From an uncultured Aquimarina sp. (GTDB taxonomy: Bacteria > Bacteroidota > Bacteroidia > Flavobacteriales > Flavobacteriaceae), in contig CANMLU010000001.1 in assembly GCA_947498815.1 (NCBI GenBank), positions 248,001-312,000 on the forward strand: a stretch of 64,000 bases of DNA, read 5' to 3'. The position numbers and the translations under genes were made by a program. Below the pieces are notes generated by a model, which saw only the letters and a list, made by a program, of their open reading frames with translations, was not told the origin of the DNA and did not search any database. This document shows positions 42,842 to 52,448 of the stretch, one piece after another; positions within the stretch are counted from its first letter, which is position 1, and each line of letters opens with the position of its first letter.

Positions 42842-45703
42842 ATGAGAAAAATTACAATAGCAATAATGCTTATGATGGGCGTTGTTGCTACTGCACAAAC
42901 AACAATTAAAGGAAAGGTTGTTGATGATAACAATCAACCTATTCCGGGGGCCAATGTCATACTGCAAGGTACAAGATCAGGAACAGTAACTGATTTTGAT
43001 GGCCTTTTTTCTTTAACAGTAGATCAATCACCACCTTTTACCATTCAAGTTAGTAGTGTGGGGTTTGAGTCTTATTCTGAGGTGGTCTCTTCTAGCGCAC
43101 AAGATTTGACAATTACTTTAAAAGAAGGAACAGAGCTAGATGAAGTGATCGTTTCCGCTTCTAGAACACCAGAACGGATATTCGAATCACCAGTAAGTGT
43201 TGAACGCTTTGGGATTAAAGAAATTAAAACCACTCCATCCGTAGATTTTTATGATGGGTTAGAGAACTTAAAAGGTGTTGATATAAATACCAATAGTTTA
43301 ACTTTTAAATCGATCAATACAAGAGGGTTTGCTTCTTTTGCGAATACACGATTTGTACAATTAGTGGATGGTATGGATAATACATCGCCTGCATTAAATT
43401 TCGTTTTAGGTAATTTGATTGGTATGAATGAAATAGATGTGAATAGTGTAGAATTACTACCAGGAGCATCCTCTGCATTATATGGTGCAAATGCTTTTAA
43501 CGGGATTTTGTTTATGACAAGTAGGAACCCGTTTGATCATCAAGGGATTAGTGCTTATTTCAAAGGAGGTATTACCTCGCAAGAAGCAGCCGGTGATAAT
43601 GAGTTTTATGATTATGGAATCAGGATTGCGCATGCATTCTCGGATAAATTTGCCGGAAAAGTCAATTTTGCGTATCTCAGAGGAACAGACTGGTTCGCTA
43701 CTAGCGAAGTCAATGTCTTAAATTCTGCAACGGATAGAACAGATCCTAATTACGATGGGTTAAATGTGTATGGAGATGAGGTAAGTACTAATCTAAGAGG
43801 GGTTGGTGTAACCTTGACAGAAACGATAGATCCAGAAACGGGACTACCTCGATTAACTCCGGGGTTAGAAAACCTTTTGCCAAGTGAAGATGTAAGTAGG
43901 ACAGGATATCTTGAAAGTGACTTAAATGATTATCCAGCAGAAAGCGTAAAATTTGATGCGGCACTTCATTATAGACCTTTTGCTGATGATTTTGAAATTA
44001 TATATAACGGAAAATTAGGTAGAGGAACGACTATTTACCAAGGAGCAAATAGATATTCAATTCGTAATTTTTTCTTGCAACAGCATAAACTTGAATTTAA
44101 GAATAATAATTTCTTTATACGAGGATATATCACTGATGAGGATGCAGGAGATTCTTATGACACAAGGTTTACAGGTATAAACATAAACCGAAGTTGGAAA
44201 CCTGATAATCAGTGGTTTGGAGAATATGCAGGTACGTTTATCGCACAAACCTTGGGCGGTGCGCTTCCTGAACAAGCTCATGCTGCTGCAAGAGTGGTAG
44301 CCGATACAGGGCGTTTACTACCTGGGACTCAGGGATTTCAGCAGGCATTTGATCGAGTGATTAATGATCCAGATCTTGCAACCGGATCAAAATTTCAAGA
44401 TGCTACGCAGTTAAGGCATATGGATGTTAATTATAACTTCAGTCATATTACAAGTGATTTTGCTGATATTCAAGTCGGAGGATCGTTTAGAGAATATAAA
44501 TTAAATTCTTCGGGGACAATTTTCACAGATTTTGATGGGCCGATTCGATATTCAGAATTTGGTGTCTACACACAATTACAAAAGAAATTTTCGGACGAAA
44601 GAATAAAATTAACGGCATCTGCACGTTATGACAAAGCAGAATTATTTGATGGTAACGTATCTCCAAGGTTATCGGTTGCATATACATTGGGTCAAGAAAG
44701 AAATCACAATATTCGTGCTTCTGTTCAAACAGGGTTCAGAAACCCAACAACACAGGATTTGTATATAGGGCTTAATGTAGGGCGTGCTATTCTTGTGGGG
44801 TCTGCTCCTGATAATTTAGATAGAGATGTTAGAACATTTACCTTAAGTGGAGATGGAGCAATACTTACTGGTTCAAATACGGCTACAGTTGTGGGTAGGA
44901 GAGCCTATGAAAATTCTTTTTCTGCCAGTTCTGCTATTGCGTTTAGTAACTCTAGGGATGCGAATGATTTAACACTTTCAAATCCAGGGATCGTTAAACC
45001 TGAAAAAGTTACTGCTTTTGAAATTGGTTATCGAGGTAAAATCAATAAACTTATTGTTGATTTCAGTGGATATTATAATAGTTATAAAGATTTTATTTCA
45101 ACACAGAATGTTGTGATTCCATTGTATGGAAATACGGATAATTTTGATTTAACAGGATATGACCCTGCAAACCCTGCAACAATATTAGCGCTAAATCAAG
45201 ATACATTTAATATTCTAAATGCATTTGGGAACGGTGATACCGAAGTATACCAGGCGTATACCAATTCTGATGTGGATATTCAATCTTTTGGAGCTACTAT
45301 CGGTATAAATACTAAACTTCCTTATGACTTTGATATTGGTGTAAACTATACCTACGCAAAATTGGATTTTGATAAGGAAGAAGATCCGGATTTTAGAACT
45401 GAGTTTAATACACCAGAACATAAAGTAAAAGCTACTTTTGGTCATACAGATTTATTTAAAAACTTTGGTTTTAATACTAGTTTTAGATGGAGTGATGATT
45501 ATTTTTGGGAAGCTTCTTTTGGGGATGGCGACGTGCCTTCTTTCTCTGTAATAGATGCACAGATTAACTATAAGATACCGAAATTGAAGACTACGCTCAA
45601 AGCCGGAGGAACTAATATAGGTAGTGATGAGTACTTTACTGCTTTCGGAACCGGTCTTATTGGATCACAATATTACATTGGGATAACAATTAATAATCTA
45701 TAA
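42842..45703 (+). CDS. TonB-dependent receptor, paralogue B
   Basis: 953 residues with the same order as its upstream neighbour: signal peptide (MGVVATAQ), CarboxypepD_reg-like domain (IKGKVVDDNNQPIPGANVILQG), plug (DEVIVSASRTPERIFESPVSVERFGI) and barrel ending QYYIGITINNL. The two differ mainly in extracellular-loop-like insertions (for example residues about 480-510 and 660-700), as expected if they bind different ligands. Followed closely by the GDSL-like lipoprotein gene, 99 nt away with no terminator between. Confidence 0.94.
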   Translation: MRKITIAIMLMMGVVATAQTTIKGKVVDDNNQPIPGANVILQGTRSGTVTDFDGLFSLTVDQSPPFTIQVSSVGFESYSEVVSSSAQDLTITLKEGTELDEVIVSASRTPERIFESPVSVERFGIKEIKTTPSVDFYDGLENLKGVDINTNSLTFKSINTRGFASFANTRFVQLVDGMDNTSPALNFVLGNLIGMNEIDVNSVELLPGASSALYGANAFNGILFMTSRNPFDHQGISAYFKGGITSQEAAGDNEFYDYGIRIAHAFSDKFAGKVNFAYLRGTDWFATSEVNVLNSATDRTDPNYDGLNVYGDEVSTNLRGVGVTLTETIDPETGLPRLTPGLENLLPSEDVSRTGYLESDLNDYPAESVKFDAALHYRPFADDFEIIYNGKLGRGTTIYQGANRYSIRNFFLQQHKLEFKNNNFFIRGYITDEDAGDSYDTRFTGININRSWKPDNQWFGEYAGTFIAQTLGGALPEQAHAAARVVADTGRLLPGTQGFQQAFDRVINDPDLATGSKFQDATQLRHMDVNYNFSHITSDFADIQVGGSFREYKLNSSGTIFTDFDGPIRYSEFGVYTQLQKKFSDERIKLTASARYDKAELFDGNVSPRLSVAYTLGQERNHNIRASVQTGFRNPTTQDLYIGLNVGRAILVGSAPDNLDRDVRTFTLSGDGAILTGSNTATVVGRRAYENSFSASSAIAFSNSRDANDLTLSNPGIVKPEKVTAFEIGYRGKINKLIVDFSGYYNSYKDFISTQNVVIPLYGNTDNFDLTGYDPANPATILALNQDTFNILNAFGNGDTEVYQAYTNSDVDIQSFGATIGINTKLPYDFDIGVNYTYAKLDFDKEEDPDFRTEFNTPEHKVKATFGHTDLFKNFGFNTSFRWSDDYFWEASFGDGDVPSFSVIDAQINYKIPKLKTTLKAGGTNIGSDEYFTAFGTGLIGSQYYIGITINNL

Positions 45704-45720
45704 TTTAATTAACAATAGAA

Positions 45721-45784
45721 TATGAAATGAGCATAGCTTTAGTTTTCGAACTCAGTCGAAATGATGATGTGAATTTCATTCGAT
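45721..45784. repeat. Dispersed intergenic repeat, copy 2
   Basis: Starts with the same 15-mer TATGAAATGAGCATA as 35783 and keeps the GAAATGA block at the same 37-nt offset, then GAATTTCAT. It contains TTTCGAACTCAGTCGAAA. It ends 18 nt before the next gene. Confidence 0.55.
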
Positions 45785-45802
45785 AATAAAAAAAACGAAC
45801 AA

Positions 45803-47332
45803 ATGAATACTCAATATAAATGGCTATTAATTTTACTGGTTTTTGGGTTTATAGCTTGCGAATCAGATGATGAAAACCCGGATGCTGGAACCGAACAAGA
45901 AGTCGAGATTACTTCCGGAGAAGCGGATTTTTCGAAATTCGTTGCTGTAGGAAACTCTCTAATAGCAGGTTTTACCGATGGTGCTTTATTTATTGCCGGA
46001 CAAGAAAATTCTATGCCTAATATTTTGGCAGGGCAATTTGCTCTTGCAGGAGGAGGGGAATTTACCCAACCTTTAATGAACGATAATGTAGGAGGTCTAT
46101 TATTGGGAGGAACCCAAGTCCCAGGTTTTGGGCCTAGGTTCTTTTTTAATGGAGCTGGTCCTGCACCATTGGATGCACTGCCAACAACAGAGATTGGAGT
46201 GCCTTTAACAGGCTCCTTTTCTAATATGGGAGTTACGGGAGCAAAAAGTTTTCATCTCCTAGCACCTGGTTATGGGGATGTAACGGGATTAGGGGTAACA
46301 CCGGCAACTGCTAACCCCTATTTTGTAAGAATGGCTTCTAGTCCTAATGCTACCGTTCTAGAAGATGCGATGGCACAAAATCCAACATTTTTCTCCTTAT
46401 GGATCGGTAACAACGATGTTTTGGGATATGCATTATCAGGAGGAGATGGTAGCAGTCCAATTACAGATACTGCAGTGTTTGAACAGGTGTATACTACATT
46501 GGTGACAACGCTGACTTCCGGAAGCGCCAAGGGTGTAGTTTTCAATATTCCAAATGTTACCTCGATACCCTATTTTACTACAGTACCCAATAATGCCTTG
46601 GTATTAAGCGTCGAACAAGCGGCAAGTTTAACAGGGTTTTTTCAGGCGGTTACAGGGTTGTTTACTGCGAGTTTAATAGCCGGAGGAACTGATCCTGCAG
46701 ATGCACAAGCACTTGCCGCACAATATGCAATAACATTTGAAGAGGGGGCCAACCGTTGGATTATTGATGTGCCGGTCTCGTCTACAAACCCTTTAGGTTT
46801 TAGACAAATGACAGAAGACGAATTGCTTGTGCTTACTATAGATCAAACTGCTTTGGCAGAACAAGGTTATGGTTCGGTAGCATTAACACCAGACGTGTTA
46901 CAGGTTTTAGGTATTTTACAGGCTGGAGGTATGCCAACTCCAGAACAGGCAGGACTAGTACTAGGTGCAGTAAATGGAATAGATGATAAAGATGCTTTGG
47001 ATAGCGATGAGATATCTGAAATTGCCGATGCAATGACACAATATAATACAACTATCAAAGCCGCTGTAGATCGGGCTGGTTTGGCATTTGTAGATGCAAA
47101 TGCATTTTTTAATCAGTTAGCTAATGGTGGAGTAGTATTTGATGATTTCTTATTAGAAAGTGATTTGGTTGTAGGAGGAGCTATTTCCTTAGATGGGATA
47201 CACCCAACTGCTAGAGGGAATGCTATAATAACAAATTTGGCTATGGATGCAATAAATACAACCTATGGATCCAATTTGCCCGCTGTAAAAGCAGCAGATT
47301 ACCCAACTTTTTACTCTGGCGCACTTCAGTAA
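45803..47332 (+). CDS. SGNH/GDSL-like hydrolase, outer-membrane lipoprotein
   Basis: 509 residues. Lipobox GFIAC (Cys19). Block I reads FVAVGNSLIAGF, with the nucleophile candidate Ser52 and Asn in place of the Asp of GDSL. Block III WIGNNDVLGYAL and block V LDGIHPTARGNAI (Asp-x-x-His) complete a catalytic dyad or triad. Long insertions make it larger than a typical SGNH enzyme. It is probably co-transcribed with TonB receptor B, which suggests esterase or lipase action on the receptor's substrate at the cell surface (inference). Confidence 0.88.
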   Translation: MNTQYKWLLILLVFGFIACESDDENPDAGTEQEVEITSGEADFSKFVAVGNSLIAGFTDGALFIAGQENSMPNILAGQFALAGGGEFTQPLMNDNVGGLLLGGTQVPGFGPRFFFNGAGPAPLDALPTTEIGVPLTGSFSNMGVTGAKSFHLLAPGYGDVTGLGVTPATANPYFVRMASSPNATVLEDAMAQNPTFFSLWIGNNDVLGYALSGGDGSSPITDTAVFEQVYTTLVTTLTSGSAKGVVFNIPNVTSIPYFTTVPNNALVLSVEQAASLTGFFQAVTGLFTASLIAGGTDPADAQALAAQYAITFEEGANRWIIDVPVSSTNPLGFRQMTEDELLVLTIDQTALAEQGYGSVALTPDVLQVLGILQAGGMPTPEQAGLVLGAVNGIDDKDALDSDEISEIADAMTQYNTTIKAAVDRAGLAFVDANAFFNQLANGGVVFDDFLLESDLVVGGAISLDGIHPTARGNAIITNLAMDAINTTYGSNLPAVKAADYPTFYSGALQ

Positions 47333-47353
47333 AAATAAAATTATTTTAAAATA

Positions 47354-47389
47354 AAAAAATCCGTCTGCTGTAATGCAGGCGGATTTTTT
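47354..47389. terminator. Bidirectional terminator between convergent genes
   Basis: AAAAAATCCGTCTGC (47354-47368) / GCAGGCGGATTTTTT (47375-47389) with one G-U pair. It serves the plus-strand lipoprotein gene and the minus-strand desaturase gene, whose stop it touches. Confidence 0.92.
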
Positions 47390-48659
47390 ATACCACTTTT
47401 ATGGATTGTGTCGTATATTTTCTTTCAATGAATTGAAAATAGAAAGATAGGATAAGAGAAATAACCAAGTAGACTAATATGGCATAGGTAGCACCATTGA
47501 GCAAAGAATCGATTCCAAACCAACCATCACCTTGAATAATTAAGTACACTCCAAAGCCAAGCTTGAAAATCTCTGCATATATTGAAATCGAGTGTCGGTC
47601 CATTAATGAAGTGTATGCAAAAATTGTAAGTGCTAAGAAAATGGCATAATATATAATTTGAGTAAACTCTAGATCGCCAAAACTAATCAATAGGTAATAC
47701 ATCAGGGCCAAAGTAATTGTTAACTGAAGCCAAGACCATATCTTTAAGGATAAAGAACTTTCGGTTTTATATTTTTCTCTTGTATATGGATCTGTAATAA
47801 TTTGGATTGGAAATTTTTCTTTCACATCATCTGGTCTCCATCCAGTTGGCATATACCAAATTCTGATTTTATCCCACCAATTTTTTGTTCTCCAGGCATC
47901 TTTTAAGATTCCCCAGGCATGCATAAAATTAATGAAGAAGGGATTCCAGGTATTAACAGGTTTTTTAACGCCATAAACAGGTGGTTTTTCAGGAATTTCT
48001 TCTTGAAAGGTTCCGAATAGTTTGTCCCAAAAAATGAATATTTGAGAATAGTTTTTATCCAAATATTCATCATTAATGGCATGATGCACCCTATGGTGGG
48101 ATGGAGTAACAATAATATGTTCCAGAATTCCCATTTTATTCACAAGTTGTGTATGGTACCAGAATTGTGCAAATAAATGGATTGGAGCAACTAATGCAAT
48201 TACATTGGCCGGGATACCTATTAATGCTAATGGAATATAAAGAAAGAAGTAAATGGATACTATTGCCGAAATACTTTGACGCAAGGCACAGGCAAGGTTA
48301 AATTCTTCGCTACTATGGTGTATAATATGCCTGTTCCAAAAAAGATTAATAGTGTGATTGAAACGATGTGACCAATAACCTGCGAAATCCAAACCTATAA
48401 AGGTCAAGATATACACCAAAACGGATGATTTAATTTCTAATAACGCGATATGATCTACCATCCAATCATAACTTATAATGATTACGGCAAGGCCAGTAAG
48501 ACTTCTTAATGTATCTGTTATGCCAGAGCTTAAACTAGAGATTGTATCCATAGCCTCATTTACAGGGATTTTTTTCCATCTACTTACCAAGTATTCAATA
48601 AGTATTAGAACGATAAATCCGGGTATAGCATAGCTTAATGCCGTAGCATATGTTTCCAT
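47388..48659 (-). CDS. Sterol desaturase / fatty acid hydroxylase superfamily protein
   Basis: 423 residues from ATG 48659; the longer reading uses a TTG. Multi-pass membrane di-iron oxygenase. Histidine boxes are HRFNHTINLFWNRHIIHHSSEEFN (HxxxH and HxxHH) and SHHRVHHAIN (HxxHH), in the order expected of the family. The C-terminal 150 residues add further TM helices (LTITLALMYYLLI, IIYYAIFLALTIFAYTSL). The substrate, a lipid, cannot be told from sequence. Divergent from the BASS gene. Confidence 0.92.
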   Translation of the reverse strand: METYATALSYAIPGFIVLILIEYLVSRWKKIPVNEAMDTISSLSSGITDTLRSLTGLAVIIISYDWMVDHIALLEIKSSVLVYILTFIGLDFAGYWSHRFNHTINLFWNRHIIHHSSEEFNLACALRQSISAIVSIYFFLYIPLALIGIPANVIALVAPIHLFAQFWYHTQLVNKMGILEHIIVTPSHHRVHHAINDEYLDKNYSQIFIFWDKLFGTFQEEIPEKPPVYGVKKPVNTWNPFFINFMHAWGILKDAWRTKNWWDKIRIWYMPTGWRPDDVKEKFPIQIITDPYTREKYKTESSLSLKIWSWLQLTITLALMYYLLISFGDLEFTQIIYYAIFLALTIFAYTSLMDRHSISIYAEIFKLGFGVYLIIQGDGWFGIDSLLNGATYAILVYLVISLILSFYFQFIERKYTTQSIKVV

Positions 48660-48865
48660 TAGTTTTTGTTTTAAGTAAAAATACAAAATTTAATAGTCTT
48701 AAAAAATGTTAAAAAAAGGTGCTTTACATCGTTCGTGTTTACATTTCTTTTGTCAGAAAAGACTTTTGTTAGGTAGTTTATACATATTATATTAGGTGTT
48801 ACAATTAAGTTATAAATTAGCCAAAAACTCAAATAAATTACTAACACTAACGCAATGCAATTATA

Positions 48866-49720
48866 ATGAATAGTACAGGTGCTTTAATAGTGGCTATATC
48901 TTTAATGATCATTATGTTTGGAATGGGTCTTTCCCTAACTCTAAATGATTTTAAAAGAATAGCAAAAAACCCCAAAGCAGTTGTGCTAGGGTTAGTAAAT
49001 CAATTACTCTTTTTACCGCTTATTGGCTTTTTCCTTGTGTCGGCCTTGGATCTAAAACCCGAGATTGCAATCGGAATTATGATACTAGCCGCCTGTCCGG
49101 GTGGAGCTACATCCAATGTGATTGCTCTTTTGGCCAAGGGTGATACGGCATTATCGGTTACTCTTACTGCCATTTCGAGCATCATCACAATCATTACGAT
49201 ACCTTTTATTGTACAATTTGCTCTTTTAAGATTTTTGGGGGAAGGAGAAGAAGTTACCCTTGATATTTTACAAATGATTATTCAGTTGCTTATGATCGTT
49301 ATCATTCCTGTTTTTACCGGCATGTTTGTAAGAGCCAAAGCAAAAAACTTTGCACTCAAAATGGGAACGCCGGTACGAATAGCATCAGTGGTCCTATTAA
49401 TATTAATAATAACGGGCCTATTGATTAAAGAAAAACATAATATTATTCCTTATTTCAAACAAGCTGGATTGCCAACAACATTATTAACGGTAATAAGCAT
49501 GATTGTAGGTTATGTGACCGCTTCAATTTTTAGATTAAGAAAACCTCAGGCAATAAGTATTGCAGTAGAGTCTGGTATTCAAAACTCTGGTTTGGCGATT
49601 ACAATTGCGGTGGTAACTCTACAGAACACAGCTTTTGGTATTGCGGGAGCCATTTATACTTTGGTCATGTATCTCGCAGCTTTTGTAATTATAGTATATG
49701 GACGAAAAGTCAGATCATAA
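48866..49720 (+). CDS. Bile acid:sodium symporter (BASS) family transporter
   Basis: A 284-residue inner-membrane protein with about 8-9 TM helices. Family motifs are MFGMGLSLTLNDFKRI, ILAACPGGATSNVIALLAKGDTALSV (the discontinuous-helix region) and VESGIQNSGLAITIAV (the second crossover). It takes up organic anions with Na+. The natural substrate is not predictable from sequence. Monocistronic. Confidence 0.93.
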   Translation: MNSTGALIVAISLMIIMFGMGLSLTLNDFKRIAKNPKAVVLGLVNQLLFLPLIGFFLVSALDLKPEIAIGIMILAACPGGATSNVIALLAKGDTALSVTLTAISSIITIITIPFIVQFALLRFLGEGEEVTLDILQMIIQLLMIVIIPVFTGMFVRAKAKNFALKMGTPVRIASVVLLILIITGLLIKEKHNIIPYFKQAGLPTTLLTVISMIVGYVTASIFRLRKPQAISIAVESGIQNSGLAITIAVVTLQNTAFGIAGAIYTLVMYLAAFVIIVYGRKVRS

Positions 49721-49816
49721 AAGGCCCTAACCTAATTATTTTTGAAGAAAAAAACGACGATTTTAGAACTTAAAAAAAACAAAAGAAAATGAGTTATTTT
49801 TTTCATTTTAAAAGAC

Positions 49817-49824
49817 TATATTTG
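49817..49824 (+). promoter_or_regulatory. Candidate -7 box of atpD
   Basis: TATATTTG, a full match to TAnnTTTG, 84 nt upstream of the atpD ATG. The preceding 25 nt are A/T-rich. Confidence 0.6.
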
Positions 49825-49890
49825 CAGCCTGAAAAAAGGTGGTATTCGATATTGTAGGATAAACTCCTTTTTAATATAGTTAAATACTAA

Positions 49891-51417
<1,527 letters not shown>

Positions 51418-51420
51418 TTA

Positions 51421-51480
51421 GTATCCAGTAGGCAGTAGCAGTAAACAGTACTGCAAACTGATACTGAATACTGCAAACTA
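51421..51480. repeat. Short direct repeats between atpD and atpC
   Basis: The spacer is built from CAGTA/ACTG units. TACTGCAAACT occurs at 51449-51459 and 51469-51479 (20-bp period), preceded by three CAGTA units. It looks like a dispersed low-complexity element. Confidence 0.55.
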
Positions 51481-51488
51481 TTAAAAGT

Positions 51489-51767
51489 ATGTATTTAGAA
51501 ATAGTAACTCCAGAAGCAGTATTATTTAGTGGCGAAGTAACTTCGGTTATTGTGCCCGGTGTAAATGGAGAGTTTCAGATGTTGGATAATCACGCTCCTA
51601 TAATCTCATTACTTGCAAAAGGAAATGTGAAAGTGTATGGAGATATGAAGCTAGAAGAAGAAGTTGCCGATAAATTCACCAAAGGCGAAAACGGAACAAC
51701 TTTACTTCCCATAAATTCTGGAACTATTGAAATGAAAGATAATAAAGTGATTGTACTGGCAGATTAG
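51489..51767 (+). CDS. atpC: ATP synthase F1 subunit epsilon (short form)
   Basis: 92 residues with only the N-terminal beta-sandwich domain (MYLEIVTPEAVLFSGEVTSVIVPGVNGEFQML, NHAPIISLLAKG). The C-terminal helical hairpin that inhibits ATP hydrolysis in the usual 130-140-residue form is missing. Short epsilon is common in Bacteroidota. Same operon as atpD, ending at the terminator 51791. Confidence 0.93.
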   Translation: MYLEIVTPEAVLFSGEVTSVIVPGVNGEFQMLDNHAPIISLLAKGNVKVYGDMKLEEEVADKFTKGENGTTLLPINSGTIEMKDNKVIVLAD

Positions 51768-51790
51768 TTGTATTACTTTAAAGAATAAAG

Positions 51791-51826
51791 AAAAACCTCG
51801 AGTGATTCATCATTCGAGGTTTTTTG
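51791..51826. terminator. Terminator after atpC
   Basis: AAAAACCTCGAGTGA (51791-51805) / TCATTCGAGGTTTTT (from 51810) and a T-run, one G-U pair. It also faces the decayed minus-strand gene ending at 51829. Confidence 0.9.
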
Positions 51827-51828
51827 AT

Positions 51829-52160
51829 CTATAACTTTTTCATATTATTAATCCTATTCTTATCAAGGCGCGTTCCGTAAGGATCAATCGCTATATATGT
51901 AGGAAGTTCGTCGACTATAATCTTGATTCGAGATGTTCTTTACGTTCATAAGTTTCAGTCAAATCCAACTGCTCATTTGAAGAAATATAGTCATTCGCAA
52001 TATTGGTGTTAAAAAAATGACACTGCCCGTACTCAGAAGAAGTAAGACTAAGGCAAAAGCGATACTTTTTTCCAGTTTGGTCCACTTCAAGAACAATCGT
52101 TGGATACGTACTTAAAATTGGAAACGACCCCTCTTCGCCATAATTTGAAAGAGTTCTATA
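51829..52160 (-). pseudogene. Decayed 3' end of a gene, M1-aminopeptidase/ABC-permease-like C-terminus
   Basis: On the minus strand one frame from 52160 reads SNYGEEGSFPILSTYPTIVL and on to KEHLES, closing at 51915. A 1-base shift near 51920 continues as RIKIIVDELPTYIAIDPYGT and RLDKNRINNMKKL to a stop at 51829. The IDPY...D.N..NN..KL ending is typical of the C-terminus of Bacteroidota ABC permease/M1 aminopeptidase proteins (recalled pattern). There is no start codon and the upstream frame is closed by a stop, so only a remnant of about 110 codons remains. Confidence 0.6.
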
Positions 52161-52163
52161 CTA

Positions 52164-52448
52164 AAAGGGTGGGTTTTTGATCTTTTTTAGTGTCTAAATT
52201 TATGCCCTCTCCTGCCGTATTTATATAAAAACTAATGAAATTTAATTAACAAATCACATCGCTATCAAGTAAATAGTTCTCAAATAATAAATGTTAAATT
52301 AAGTTAAAAAAATAAGAAATTTTAATAAAATTACGAATTTAAAGAAAATATGTTTATCAAAATTGATAAATTTGTGAATTATTTTAATTTTAAACTGTTA
52401 ACGTATGACATAAACCAGGGACTGACTAACTCTTAAAACACAAACTCA
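52164..52448. other. Upstream region of the choice-of-anchor B gene
   Basis: 285 bp, very A/T-rich. The only assigned feature is the TAAATTTG box at 52367. The part 52164-52240 may hold more of the decayed gene but no frame is readable. Confidence 0.4.
52367..52374 (+). promoter_or_regulatory. Candidate -7 box of the choice-of-anchor B gene
   Basis: TAAATTTG, a full match to TAnnTTTG, 74 nt before the ATG. Confidence 0.5.

Noticed and set aside
42686-42967. Minus-strand ORF of 93 residues across the receptor B start
   Set aside because: Overlaps the signal peptide region of a clear gene and has no supporting features.
39824-45703. Receptor pair as part of a SusC/SusD polysaccharide locus
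   Set aside because: No SusD-type lipoprotein or glycoside hydrolase is nearby, so the SusC/SusD label is not supported.
46836-47058. Two minus-strand ORFs within the GDSL-like lipoprotein gene
   Set aside because: Low-complexity antisense shadows of a well-supported gene.
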